A stretch of 64,000 nucleotides of DNA. It comes from Actinocatenispora sp036503555 (GTDB lineage Bacteria > Actinomycetota > Actinomycetes > Mycobacteriales > Micromonosporaceae). The position numbers and the translations under genes were made by a program. The notes below the pieces were generated by a model. The model did no database searches and was not told where the DNA came from. It saw only the letters and a program-made list of their open reading frames with translations. Positions 50,876 to 58,912 of the stretch are shown here, in pieces; within the stretch, counting starts at the first letter, position 1, and the number at the start of each line of letters is the position of its first letter. The stretch spans positions 1-64,000 of the forward strand of contig DASXWQ010000045.1 of NCBI GenBank assembly GCA_036503555.1. Direction: 5' to 3'.

Positions 50876-51236
50876 CTACGCGGCGTCGAGCCGCCCCACC
50901 GTGTCGGTGTCGAGGACGATGTCCAGCGCGTCCAACGCCTCGTCGAGCTGGCCCAGCGACGACGCGCCGACAGCGGCACGATCACCGGGTCGTGGTGCAG
51001 CAGCCACGCCAGTACGGGTCGATGCGGTCGACGCCCAGCCGGGACAGGCTCCCGCGTACGGCGGCCGCGACGGTGTCGGCCCCGAGCCCCTCCCAGTTCT
51101 CCACCGGGCTTCCCGGCCGGGTCATCGCGCCCCGCACTTCGTCGACACGACCAGCTGTTCGCGGTTGCCGCGCTCGCGCATCCACCGCCCCAGCAACGTC
51201 TCGCTCTCCCCGCCCGCCCCCACGAACTGGTTGTAG
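50876..51236 (-). pseudogene. Decayed aldo/keto reductase fragment
   Basis: On the minus strand, short segments in shifting frames spell an aldo/keto reductase. These are VLTYNQFVGAGGESETLLG and QLVVSTKCGA, then after a 1-nt frame change RPGSPVENWEGLGADTV and SLSRLGVDRIDPYWR. After a further break come WLLHHDPVIVPL, SLGQLDEALDAL and a stop at 50876. The N-terminal part with the catalytic Asp/Tyr and about 100 central residues are missing. Several frame changes and deletions show it is not functional. It lies between sepX/glpR and a tRNA, and its 5' side is replaced by tandem repeats. Confidence 0.75.
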
Positions 51237-51445
51237 GTGAGCACCGAGGCCGACCAGTGCCGTTACAAGCGAAGGCGAAGCCGAGCAGGGCCACAACGCA
51301 CGTGAGCACCAAGCCGACCAGTGCCGTTGCAAGCGAAGGCGAAGCCGAGCAAAGCCGAAGCCACGTGAACACCGGACCCGCCGCGCCCGTGCCATGGGGG
51401 TGCGGGTGGCGAAGCCCCCGCCCGCGAGGCGAAGCCGAGCAGAAA
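51237..51445. repeat. Degenerate ~65-bp tandem repeat
   Basis: Copies start at 51237, 51302 and 51365 with GTGAGCACC or GTGAACACC. The first two share GCCGACCAGTGCCGTT, CAAGCGAAGGCGAAGCCGAGC almost completely (about 85% identity by eye). The third diverges but regains GGCGAAGCCGAGCA near 51429. The first unit begins inside the reductase remnant. The repeats probably arose by slippage or unequal recombination at the broken gene. Confidence 0.75.
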
Positions 51446-51497
51446 CAAACCAGGCGACGCGGTCCGCGTTTTCCGCGGACATGCGTCGCCCATCGAC

Positions 51498-51574
51498 TGG
51501 TGGAGCTGAGGGGACTCGAACCCCTGACCCCCTCGTTGCGAACGAGGTGCGCTACCAGACTGCGCCACAGCCCC
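51498..51574 (-). tRNA. tRNA-Ala(CGC)
   Basis: The minus-strand sequence forms a full cloverleaf with acceptor GGGGCTG/CAGCTCC. The anticodon arm is CCTCG-TTCGCAA-CGAGG, so the anticodon is CGC and it reads GCG. The T loop is TTCGAGT. The 3' CCA is encoded (51498-51500), unlike the tRNA-Arg in this window. Confidence 0.95.
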
Positions 51575-52039
51575 TTGCGGAGAGAAGGTTAGCAGGCGGT
51601 GTCGGGAGGGCGCGAACCGATACCCCGGCGGCACGGCGGGGTGTTTCGCGTCCGGTCGGGACAGGACAGCGCGTAGCCGAACGGGTGTGGCCGTCGCCGC
51701 ACCGGGCCGGTGCGGCAGGTGCCTGTACCGCGACGCGGAGTGCTGATCCAGGGGAACGCCACAGTCTGAAAAGTTGGGCGATTGGGCCTGAACAGGGCAG
51801 GTACGGGCGGTGACGTCGCACCCCTTGTGCGATCTGGGAGGGTCCGGTTAGGTGAGGATCGGTCCAGTCGTCGGGGGTCGCGACGTGAGTGGAGCTGGCT
51901 GGACTGTTATGGTCTCGGATGTGCGCGTTTGCCCTTCGCGCGGCGATCGTTTCGGGGCTCGGGTCGCCTGCCGTGGCTGCTCGCTTCGTGTCCCTGTTCG
52001 TTCCCTGTTCGGTACGTTCCGTGATGAGGCCCGCCGTCT
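51575..52039. other. Intergenic region before the conservon
   Basis: These 465 bp hold no convincing gene. An extended -10 element TGTTATGGT lies at 51905-51913, about 130 bp before cvnA, and is a candidate promoter with no clear -35. The part next to the tRNA-Ala holds its promoter. Nothing else was recognised. Confidence 0.5.
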
Positions 52040-54937
52040 ATGAGCGTTCGCACGTGGTCGATCCGATCCCGACTCGTGGCCCTGGTGACCGTCCCGATCG
52101 TTTGTCTGGTCGTGTTCTGGGGATTCGCCAACTACCTGACCCTCGGTGACGGCCTCCGGCTGTACAACCAGGGCACCCTGATCGACAAGCTGACCGTCCC
52201 GGTGGATGACACCGTCAAGGCCGTGCAGGCCGAGCGGCGCGCCTCGATGGTGTACCTGGCCGCTCCGTCGGCCGCCAACCACGACGCGGTGGTCGCGGCG
52301 CGGCGGGTGGTGGACCGCGACATCGCGGCGTACCGGTCGGATCTGAACGACAGCTCGGTGCAGAGTGTCGCGACGGACCGGATGATGGCCCTGGCCCGCG
52401 ACGAGCTGACGAAGCTGGACGGGCTGAAGAAGCTGCGCGGCCAGGTCGACGGCCGGAGCATCTCCCCGTCCGGGCTGATGTCGTCGGTGGCCGATCTGCT
52501 CGACGGCGTCAACCTGCTGTACTCGCAGGTCACGAACTTCCCCGACGAGGCGACCGGCGCCGAGGCGCGGTCGCTGACGATGCTGTCGCACGCCCGGGAG
52601 CTGCGTTCGCGGGAGGACGCGATCCTGGCCGGTGCGCTGGCCCGCGGGAAGTTCACCGACGAGACGTACCGGTTGTTCGTGCAGGCCGTCGGCGTGCAGC
52701 AGTTCCAGTACCACGAGGCGTACAACGCGCTGACCGACCAGGACCGGAAGTCGTACGACGCGTTCGTGGCGAAGGCGCCGTTCCCGGAGCTGGCCGCGAT
52801 GGAGCGCGCCGCGATCGACCGCGGCAGGGCCGGCCAGGCCGTACCGGTGAACGAGGCGCAGTGGACGCAGGCGAACGCCACGGCCCTGAGCAAGCAGTAC
52901 GACTTCGAGCACCACCTGAACACGGTGCTGGCCGAGCACGCGAAGACCCCTTCGTACCTGATCTTCCTGCGGTTGGGGCTGGCCGGACTGCTCGGCCTGA
53001 TCGCGATCGTCATCTCGGTGCTGGTGGCCCGGCGGGTGTCCAGCTCGCTGATCAAGCAGTTGCGGGCGCTGCGCGACTCCGCCCGTGACCTCGCCTGGGT
53101 ACGCCTGCCGGCGGTGGTGCAGCGCCTGAGCGCCGGCCAGTCGGTCGACGTGGACGGCGAGGTGCCGTCGCTGCCCGCGGGCAAGGACGAGATCGGGCAG
53201 GTGTCCGAGGCGTTCAACGAGGTCGGCCGCACCGCCGTACGCGCGGCGAACGAGCAGGCCGAGCTGCGTGCCGGCGTCGCCAACGTGTTCCTGAACATCG
53301 CGCGCCGCAGCCAGACCCTGCTGCACCGGCAGATCGGCCACCTCGATGTGATGGAGCGCAAGGCGGCCGAGCCGGAGGCGCTGGACGACCTGTTCCGGAT
53401 CGACCACCTCGCGACCCGGATGCGCCGCAACGCGGAGAACCTCGTCATCCTCGGTGGCGGCCAGCCGGGCCGCGTCTGGCACGAGCCGATGCCGCTGCTC
53501 GACGTGCTGCGCAGCGCGGCGTCCGAGGTCGAGCAGTACGAGCGGGTCCGCGTGTTGCCGTTCCCGTCGATGATGCTGGCCGGTTCGGTCATCTCCGACG
53601 TGGTGCACCTGGCCGCCGAGCTGATCGACAACGCGACGGCGTTCTCCCCGCCGCACACCAAGGTGAACGTGACGGGCCAGGCCGTACCCAAGGGCTTCGC
53701 GATCGAGATCGAGGACCGCGGCCTGGGCATGAAGTCGGAGGACGTGGCCGCGGCGAACCGTTGGCTCGCCACGCCGCCCGAGTTCGACGTGCTGGCGTTG
53801 TCGGACAACGCGCGGCTGGGCATGTTCGTGGTGGCGCGGATCGCCGCCCGGCACGGCATCCGGGTGCACCTGCGCCCCTCTCCGTACGGCGGGACGACGG
53901 CGATCATCCTGCTGCCGAGCGAGCTGGTGGCCGACGCCGGTGCGGTGGACGAGCTGTCCGCCCGGGACGCGGATCGGACCGCGGCGGATGCGCACCACCG
54001 ACTGGTCGACGAGTCCCTGCTGCCGGCGGACCTGGAGCCGGTGCGCGGTCCGGCGCTGGTCAAGTCCGCTGCGCGCAGCGCCGCCGACACGGGCGAGCTG
54101 ACGAAGCCGACACCGCTGCCGGTGCGGCCCGGCGGCGGGGGCATGCACCGGGCGCCGACCGACGACGAGTCCGGCGTACCCGTCGAGCCGCTGGAGTCGG
54201 AGGAGTCGGCGGTCGCGCCGGCGCCGGCCGAGCCCGTCGAGCTGCCGGCGGCCCGCGAGCCGGGGCAACCGGCGGCCCGTGAGCCGGAGCTGTCGCCCGC
54301 TCGTACGGGCGAGTCGGCCGCGGCCGGCGAGGAGCCCAGCGCCGAGGAGCTGTCGGGCTGGCCGACCCTGTCGTACCCGTCGGCCGGTGACGCGGCGGGT
54401 CGCCTGGCCCGGCGGGTACCGCCGCCGCGGGTCGAGGCGGCCGTCGACTCGCCGACGGTGGAGACCCGGATCATCGAGGCGCGCCCGGTGGGGGCACCGC
54501 GGTCGACCGAGGCACCGCGGCCGGAGCCGCCGCGCCCCGACCGGACGCGGCCCGAGCCGCCGCCGGCGGCACCGGAGCCTGTCGTACCCGAGCCGGCCCG
54601 GGCGGAGGCGCGGGCCGAGTCGTCCGCGCCGACGCCGTCGAAGGTCGACGGGGGAACCCACCTCGGCCTGCCGAAGCGGGTACGCCAGGCGAACCTGGCG
54701 CCCGGCCTGCGCAACGGTCCGCCGCGCCCCGGCCCGAACGGGCCCGAGACGCCGAGCGCGCCGCAGCGCACGCCGGACGAGATTCGGAAGATGATGAGTT
54801 CGTACCAGCGTGGTACGACGCGCGGCCGGGAGCCGGGCGCGCAGCCACGGCCGGACGGGGGCGAGGCGCCTACTCTCGGCACCCCGCCGGAGAAGCAGAG
54901 CCTGACCACGGTCGAGAGCGGTAGGGAGGACGGCTGA
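52040..54937 (+). CDS. cvnA: Conservon sensor-kinase-like protein CvnA
   Basis: This is a 965-residue membrane protein. Helix 1 is at about 13-33. An extracytoplasmic nitrate-sensor-like (NIT) helical domain spans about 40-300, helix 2 lies at about 310-332 and HAMP follows. IDHLATRMRRNAENL near 450 replaces the usual phospho-His box. The ATPase domain at about 480-640 has AAELIDNATAFSPPHT (N box) and IEDRGLGM (G box). The last 300 residues are Pro/Glu/Arg-rich and disordered. CvnA works with CvnB-D as a membrane complex resembling a G-protein-coupled receptor in Streptomyces. Its stop overlaps the cvnB start by 1 nt. Confidence 0.92.
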   Translation: MSVRTWSIRSRLVALVTVPIVCLVVFWGFANYLTLGDGLRLYNQGTLIDKLTVPVDDTVKAVQAERRASMVYLAAPSAANHDAVVAARRVVDRDIAAYRSDLNDSSVQSVATDRMMALARDELTKLDGLKKLRGQVDGRSISPSGLMSSVADLLDGVNLLYSQVTNFPDEATGAEARSLTMLSHARELRSREDAILAGALARGKFTDETYRLFVQAVGVQQFQYHEAYNALTDQDRKSYDAFVAKAPFPELAAMERAAIDRGRAGQAVPVNEAQWTQANATALSKQYDFEHHLNTVLAEHAKTPSYLIFLRLGLAGLLGLIAIVISVLVARRVSSSLIKQLRALRDSARDLAWVRLPAVVQRLSAGQSVDVDGEVPSLPAGKDEIGQVSEAFNEVGRTAVRAANEQAELRAGVANVFLNIARRSQTLLHRQIGHLDVMERKAAEPEALDDLFRIDHLATRMRRNAENLVILGGGQPGRVWHEPMPLLDVLRSAASEVEQYERVRVLPFPSMMLAGSVISDVVHLAAELIDNATAFSPPHTKVNVTGQAVPKGFAIEIEDRGLGMKSEDVAAANRWLATPPEFDVLALSDNARLGMFVVARIAARHGIRVHLRPSPYGGTTAIILLPSELVADAGAVDELSARDADRTAADAHHRLVDESLLPADLEPVRGPALVKSAARSAADTGELTKPTPLPVRPGGGGMHRAPTDDESGVPVEPLESEESAVAPAPAEPVELPAAREPGQPAAREPELSPARTGESAAAGEEPSAEELSGWPTLSYPSAGDAAGRLARRVPPPRVEAAVDSPTVETRIIEARPVGAPRSTEAPRPEPPRPDRTRPEPPPAAPEPVVPEPARAEARAESSAPTPSKVDGGTHLGLPKRVRQANLAPGLRNGPPRPGPNGPETPSAPQRTPDEIRKMMSSYQRGTTRGREPGAQPRPDGGEAPTLGTPPEKQSLTTVESGREDG

Positions 54938-55380
54938 TGACGCAGCACACCACATCATCCAGAGATGCGGACTGGCTGCTGGAGGATCTGGTACATCGGG
55001 TAGCCGAGATCAAGCACGCGGTACTGCTGTCCGCCGACGGGCTGTTGATCGGTTCGTCGGAGGCGCTGAGCCGCGCCGACGCCGAGCACCTGGCGGCGGT
55101 GGCGTCCGGTTTCCAGAGCCTCGCACGGGGCGCCGGCCGCCACTTCCAGGCCGGCGAGATCCGGCAGACGGTGATCGAGATGGACGACGCGTTCCTGTTC
55201 GTGACGGCTGCCGGGCACGGTGCCTGCCTGGCGGTGTTCGCGGATGCGGACTCCGACGTCGGGCTGGTCGCATTCGAGATGAACCTGCTGGTGCAGCGGG
55301 TCGGGCAGAACCTGGCGACGACGGTGCGTTCGCCGTTGATGACCGCGCCGCCGTCCGCCGATTCGTTGTTCCAGCAATAA
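54937..55380 (+). CDS. cvnB: Conservon roadblock/LC7 protein CvnB
   Basis: This is a 147-residue cytoplasmic roadblock/LC7 (MglB-like) domain protein. DWLLEDLVHRVAEIKHAVLLSADGLLIGSS, cut here to its core VLLSADGLLIGSS (about 28-40), and EIRQTVIEMDDAFLFV, with DVGLVAFEMNLLVQRVG, are typical. Such proteins regulate small Ras-like GTPases, here CvnD, often as a GAP. It starts at the cvnA stop (TGATG). Confidence 0.94.
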   Translation: MTQHTTSSRDADWLLEDLVHRVAEIKHAVLLSADGLLIGSSEALSRADAEHLAAVASGFQSLARGAGRHFQAGEIRQTVIEMDDAFLFVTAAGHGACLAVFADADSDVGLVAFEMNLLVQRVGQNLATTVRSPLMTAPPSADSLFQQ

Positions 55381-55395
55381 GGTCGGGGGGCCGCG

Positions 55396-55767
55396 GTGAA
55401 CCGGACAGGTCATCACGCAGTACCGGACGGCGCGGGGCCGCTCGTCCGTCCGTACACGATGACGCACGGGCGGACCAGGCCGTCGTCCGACAGCTTCGAC
55501 CTGATCGCGCTGGTCGTCGCCGCGGACGTACCCATGCCGACGGTGGGCCTGGAGCCGGAGCACTACGTGGTCCTGAAGCTGGCCCGGCAGCCGATCTCGG
55601 TGGCGGAGATCGCGGCACACTCCGACCTTCCGGTCGGCGTCGTGCGGATCCTGCTGGACGACCTGCGCGCGGCGGGATGCGTGCAGGTCAAGGCGCCGAT
55701 GTCGGTGGCGAAGATGCCCAATACGCGGGTGCTGCGGGCCGTGATCAACGGCCTGCGCGCGCTGTAG
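55396..55767 (+). CDS. cvnC: Conservon DUF742 protein CvnC
   Basis: This 123-residue DUF742 protein has a typical LVRPYTMTHGRTRPSS start, GLEPEHYVVLKLARQPISVAEIAA (a winged-helix-like core cut at its ends) and LPVGVVRILLDDLRAAG. The last part, VLRAVINGLRAL, ends the family. CvnC binds CvnA and CvnB in the membrane-associated complex. Its precise role is unknown, but the fold suggests a winged helix. It lies 15 bp after cvnB. Confidence 0.94.
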   Translation: MNRTGHHAVPDGAGPLVRPYTMTHGRTRPSSDSFDLIALVVAADVPMPTVGLEPEHYVVLKLARQPISVAEIAAHSDLPVGVVRILLDDLRAAGCVQVKAPMSVAKMPNTRVLRAVINGLRAL

Positions 55768-55786
55768 CGCAAAGGACGACGACGGA

Positions 55787-56380
55787 GTGTCTACTGTGGA
55801 CGAGATTCCCTACGCGATCAAGATCCTGATCGCGGGTGGTTTCGGCGCGGGCAAGACCACCATGGTCGGCTCGGTCTCGGAGATCGAGCCACTGCGTACC
55901 GAGGAGGTCATCACCGCCGAGTCCGTCGGCATCGACGACCTCGCCGGCGTCGAGGAGAAGACCACCACCACGGTGGCCATGGACTTCGGCCGGATCACCC
56001 TCAACGACGGGCTGGTGCTCTACCTCTTCGGTACGCCGGGGCAGGACCGGTTCTGGTTCATGTGGGACGAGCTGTCCCTCGGCGCGGTCGGGGCGGTGGT
56101 ACTCGCGGACACGCGGCGGCTCGCCGACTGCTTCCCGTCCATCGACTACTTCGAGCAGCGTGGCACGCCGTTCATCGTGGCGGTCAACTGCTTCGACGGG
56201 GCCAAGGAGTACAAGCCCGAGGACGTACGCATCGCACTCGACCTGGACGACCACGTCCCGGTGTTGCTGTGCGACGCGCGGCGCCGCGAGTCGAGCAAGG
56301 ACGTGCTCATCAACCTGGTGGAGTACGTGCTGCAGCGGTTCTCCGGCGAGCTGGAGAACACCTCCGAGGCCATGGCCTGA
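55787..56380 (+). CDS. cvnD: Conservon Ras-like GTPase CvnD
   Basis: This 197-residue GTPase is the switch of the conservon. G1 is IAGGFGAGKTTMVGS (about 15-29), the T-rich switch region is EEKTTTTVAMDFGRI, G3 is FGTPGQDRFWFMW (about 82-94) and G4 is VAVNCFDG (about 126). FGTPGQ has Pro-Gly-Gln in the usual DxxG position, typical of MglA-like bacterial GTPases. GTG 55787 is 19 bp after cvnC. A perfect terminator follows. Confidence 0.95.
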   Translation: MSTVDEIPYAIKILIAGGFGAGKTTMVGSVSEIEPLRTEEVITAESVGIDDLAGVEEKTTTTVAMDFGRITLNDGLVLYLFGTPGQDRFWFMWDELSLGAVGAVVLADTRRLADCFPSIDYFEQRGTPFIVAVNCFDGAKEYKPEDVRIALDLDDHVPVLLCDARRRESSKDVLINLVEYVLQRFSGELENTSEAMA

Positions 56381-56388
56381 CGACGGCC

Positions 56389-56418
56389 GAAGCGACGCGC
56401 CCTGCGGCGCGTCGCTTC
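56389..56418. terminator. Bidirectional perfect 13-bp stem-loop
   Basis: GAAGCGACGCGCC (56389-56401) pairs perfectly with 56406-56418 around loop CTGC. It lies between the convergent cvnD and Hsp70 genes, 8 bp and 28 bp from their stops. Confidence 0.85.
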
Positions 56419-56445
56419 GTGTGAACGTCGGGACCGTCGCCCGTC

Positions 56446-58038
56446 TCAGCCGACCTTCATGGCGGCGAGCCGGGCACGGGCGTCGGCGACGGGCGCGCTG
56501 CCCTGGCCGATCAGGTTGACCGCGAGCTGCGCCGGCGACCCGTCCGCGGTGGTGGCCGACAGCGCGGGGACCCCGCTGCCGGACAGGTCCACGGTCAGTG
56601 TCGCGCCGGTGCCGGCGGGTGCCTCGCCCGGGATCCGGACCGCGCCGGCGCCGATGACGCGCCACCCGTCCGGTGCGTACCGCGAGCTGGCGGGGCCGTC
56701 GGACTCCTCAAGCAGGCTGAAGTCCAGCTGCCCCAGGCCGTCGGCGGTGCTGCTCAGCTCGTGGCTGGCGGACGCCGGCAGGGCGCCGTGCGCGGCCACG
56801 ACCACCGCGTACTCGGCGTCGTCGGCGAGCCGGGACCCGGGCCGCGGCGCCAGCGCGTACGCGCGGGCGGAGACGCGGGCGATGCTGCGGTTGGCCATCC
56901 GCTTCTCGGCGTCCGCGGACAGGCCGGACTGGCTCGCCATGCGGGCCGCGGCGGTGGTCTCCCCGGCGGCGGCGAGCCGGCGGTAGGTCTCCTCGAACGC
57001 GTACCACGCGGCGCCGCGCGCGACGGCGAGGTCCGGGTCGTGCAGCCGCGGCTCGGTGCCGAACTCGGCGGCGACCCGCGCCGCGACCGCCGGCATCCGC
57101 GACGAGCCGCCGACCAGCAGCACCTCGTCGACCTGCGGGATGCCCCGCTCCGCCGCCGCGGCCAGTACGCCGCGGGTCACCGTGATGGTGCGGTCCAGCA
57201 GGTCAGCGGTCAGCTCCTCGAACCGCTCCCGGGTGATGGGTACGGCGGTGACCCGGCCCTCGTGCATGACCCGTACGGTCCGCTCCGTCTCCACGGACAG
57301 CCGGCGCTTCGCCTCCTCGACGCGGGCCCGGATGTCCTGCACGGTGGCCGAGTTGTCGAACGGGTGGGACACGTCCGGATGCTCCGTGCAGAACGCGTCC
57401 ACGACGTACTCGGCGAGGCGCTCGTCGAAGTCGACGCCGCCCAGCTCCACGTCACCGCCGGTGGCGACCTCGTTGAGCCCGTCGGCGGACACCGTCACGA
57501 CCGTCGTGTCGAACGTGCCGCCACCCAGGTCGTACACGAGGATGGCGCGGTCCCTGCCGGTCTCGCCGACCCGGTAGCTGTGCGCGGCGGCCAGCGGCTC
57601 GGACAGCACGTCGATCACGGTGAGGCCGGCCAGCTCGCCGGCCCGGCGGGTCGCGGCGCGCTCGGCGAGCCCGAAGTACGCCGGGACGGTGATCACGGCC
57701 TCGTCGACCTGCTCGCCGGTGGCGTCGGCCGCGTCGGCGACGAGCCGGCGCAGGATCAGCGCGGAGACCTCCTCGGCGGTGAACACCTGCCCGTGCATGG
57801 TGAGCGTCGTGTGCCGGCCGAGCTCCCGCTTGATCAGCTCGACCACCAGGTCCGGCTCCAGGACGGCGGTGTCCTTCGCCTTCGTACCGACGACCACGTT
57901 GTCCGCGGTCGAGAAGTACACCGCGGATGGGGTGGAGTCTCCGCCCTCGCGGCTGGGGACCACGGTGGGGCGGCCCGTCGCGTCGAGGTACGCGACGCTG
58001 GAGTACGTCGTGCCCAGGTCAATCCCGAATACGGCCAC
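56446..58038 (-). CDS. Hsp70 family protein (DnaK paralogue)
   Basis: This is a 530-residue chaperone-like ATPase. FGIDLGTTYSSVAYLD is phosphate loop 1, ILVYDLGGGTFDTTVV is loop 2 and VDEVLLVGGSSRMPAV is the adenosine motif, so the ATPase domain is complete. It is about 90 residues shorter than DnaK. The C-terminal 150 residues do not show a normal substrate-binding domain and lack a lid, so clients or partners differ. A GrpE-like gene lies just upstream on the same strand. The pair converges on the conservon. Confidence 0.9.
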   Translation of the reverse strand: MAVFGIDLGTTYSSVAYLDATGRPTVVPSREGGDSTPSAVYFSTADNVVVGTKAKDTAVLEPDLVVELIKRELGRHTTLTMHGQVFTAEEVSALILRRLVADAADATGEQVDEAVITVPAYFGLAERAATRRAGELAGLTVIDVLSEPLAAAHSYRVGETGRDRAILVYDLGGGTFDTTVVTVSADGLNEVATGGDVELGGVDFDERLAEYVVDAFCTEHPDVSHPFDNSATVQDIRARVEEAKRRLSVETERTVRVMHEGRVTAVPITRERFEELTADLLDRTITVTRGVLAAAAERGIPQVDEVLLVGGSSRMPAVAARVAAEFGTEPRLHDPDLAVARGAAWYAFEETYRRLAAAGETTAAARMASQSGLSADAEKRMANRSIARVSARAYALAPRPGSRLADDAEYAVVVAAHGALPASASHELSSTADGLGQLDFSLLEESDGPASSRYAPDGWRVIGAGAVRIPGEAPAGTGATLTVDLSGSGVPALSATTADGSPAQLAVNLIGQGSAPVADARARLAAMKVG

Positions 58039-58082
58039 GTTGTTCGCTTTCTCTCCGGTTCGCTCGGCGCCTGATCCCCGCG

Positions 58083-58724
58083 TCAGCGCCCGGTCAGTTG
58101 TGCCACCACCACATCGGCCCGCCGGGCGATCTGCTCACCTCGGACGAAACCAGAAGATACCGTCTCGACGACGAGCCCGTCCCACGCCGGATCGTCCACC
58201 GCCACGGTGTCGACCGGCCGGTGCAGGGCCATGTCGTACCGCTCGCCCTTGGCGACGTCGAACGGCTCGACCCCGGTGCGCCCGAGCACCTCGACGGTCT
58301 CCTCGGCGAACGCGGCGAACAGGGCACCGACCTGGCCGGAGAACATCGCGTACAGGGAGGCGTCGGACTGCGGGTTGTTGGGGTCCGGTTTGTTCTCCCG
58401 GCCGGCCATCGACCAGCGGTCGGACTCGCGGCGGGCATAGTCGTAGAGCCGGTAGAGACCGGCGCGGACCGGCTCCAGCGTCGCTTCCAGCTCGCTGCGT
58501 CGGAGCTGCTGGTTCTCCGAGTGCAGCCGGTCGATGATCTCCTCGCGGAACGCGGCGCGCTCCTGCTCGCGGGCGACCGACGAGTGCAGCTCGGCCAGCC
58601 GCTCGGGCAGATGGCTGAGCGCCGCGAGCTGCGCGCGGACGACGACGAGCTCGGCACGCAGCGGTCCGAGCGCGTCGGCCCGTAGCGGACCGATCGCGCC
58701 GGGAACTTCGTCGGGCTCGGGCAC
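58083..58724 (-). CDS. GrpE-like nucleotide-exchange protein
   Basis: This is a 213-residue protein. A long helix at about 20-85 (SVAREQERAAFREEIIDRLH is typical) precedes the GrpE head: LEPVRAGLYRLYDYARRESD, then VEVLGRTGVEPFDVAKGERYD and VVETVSSGFVRGEQIAR. GrpE exchanges ADP for ATP on Hsp70. It is 44 bp upstream of the Hsp70-like gene, forming a dedicated pair. No DnaJ is present. GTG 58724 follows AAAGGGG. Confidence 0.82.
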   Translation of the reverse strand: MPEPDEVPGAIGPLRADALGPLRAELVVVRAQLAALSHLPERLAELHSSVAREQERAAFREEIIDRLHSENQQLRRSELEATLEPVRAGLYRLYDYARRESDRWSMAGRENKPDPNNPQSDASLYAMFSGQVGALFAAFAEETVEVLGRTGVEPFDVAKGERYDMALHRPVDTVAVDDPAWDGLVVETVSSGFVRGEQIARRADVVVAQLTGR

Positions 58725-58912
58725 CGCACACCCCTTTCGGCGGATTCAGCCAGTGGTCCGGTGGGCCGAGTCCACCCGGCACCGGCCGAGATGCCGCTGT
58801 CGCACTTGTCGACCCTTGCTGCGGGCCGGTTACGCCCGCGGCTCCTCGGGTCGAGAACGGTCTGGAGTCAATCTAGTCACGCCGTTGTGGGGCGTGCCGC
58901 ATCGCTTGTCCG

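Noticed and set aside
51237..51445. CRISPR array
   Set aside because: The repeats are long, degenerate and directly adjoining with no unique spacers, and no cas genes are present.
51498..51574. tRNA-associated integration site of a mobile element
   Set aside because: The tRNA-Ala neighbours a pseudogene and repeats. No integrase, no duplicate of the tRNA 3' end and no phage gene is seen in the window.
51848..54958. A 1036-codon minus-strand open frame opposite cvnA
   Set aside because: The plus strand encodes the conservon sensor with recognisable ATPase boxes, and the antisense translation is Arg/Leu-rich without domains.
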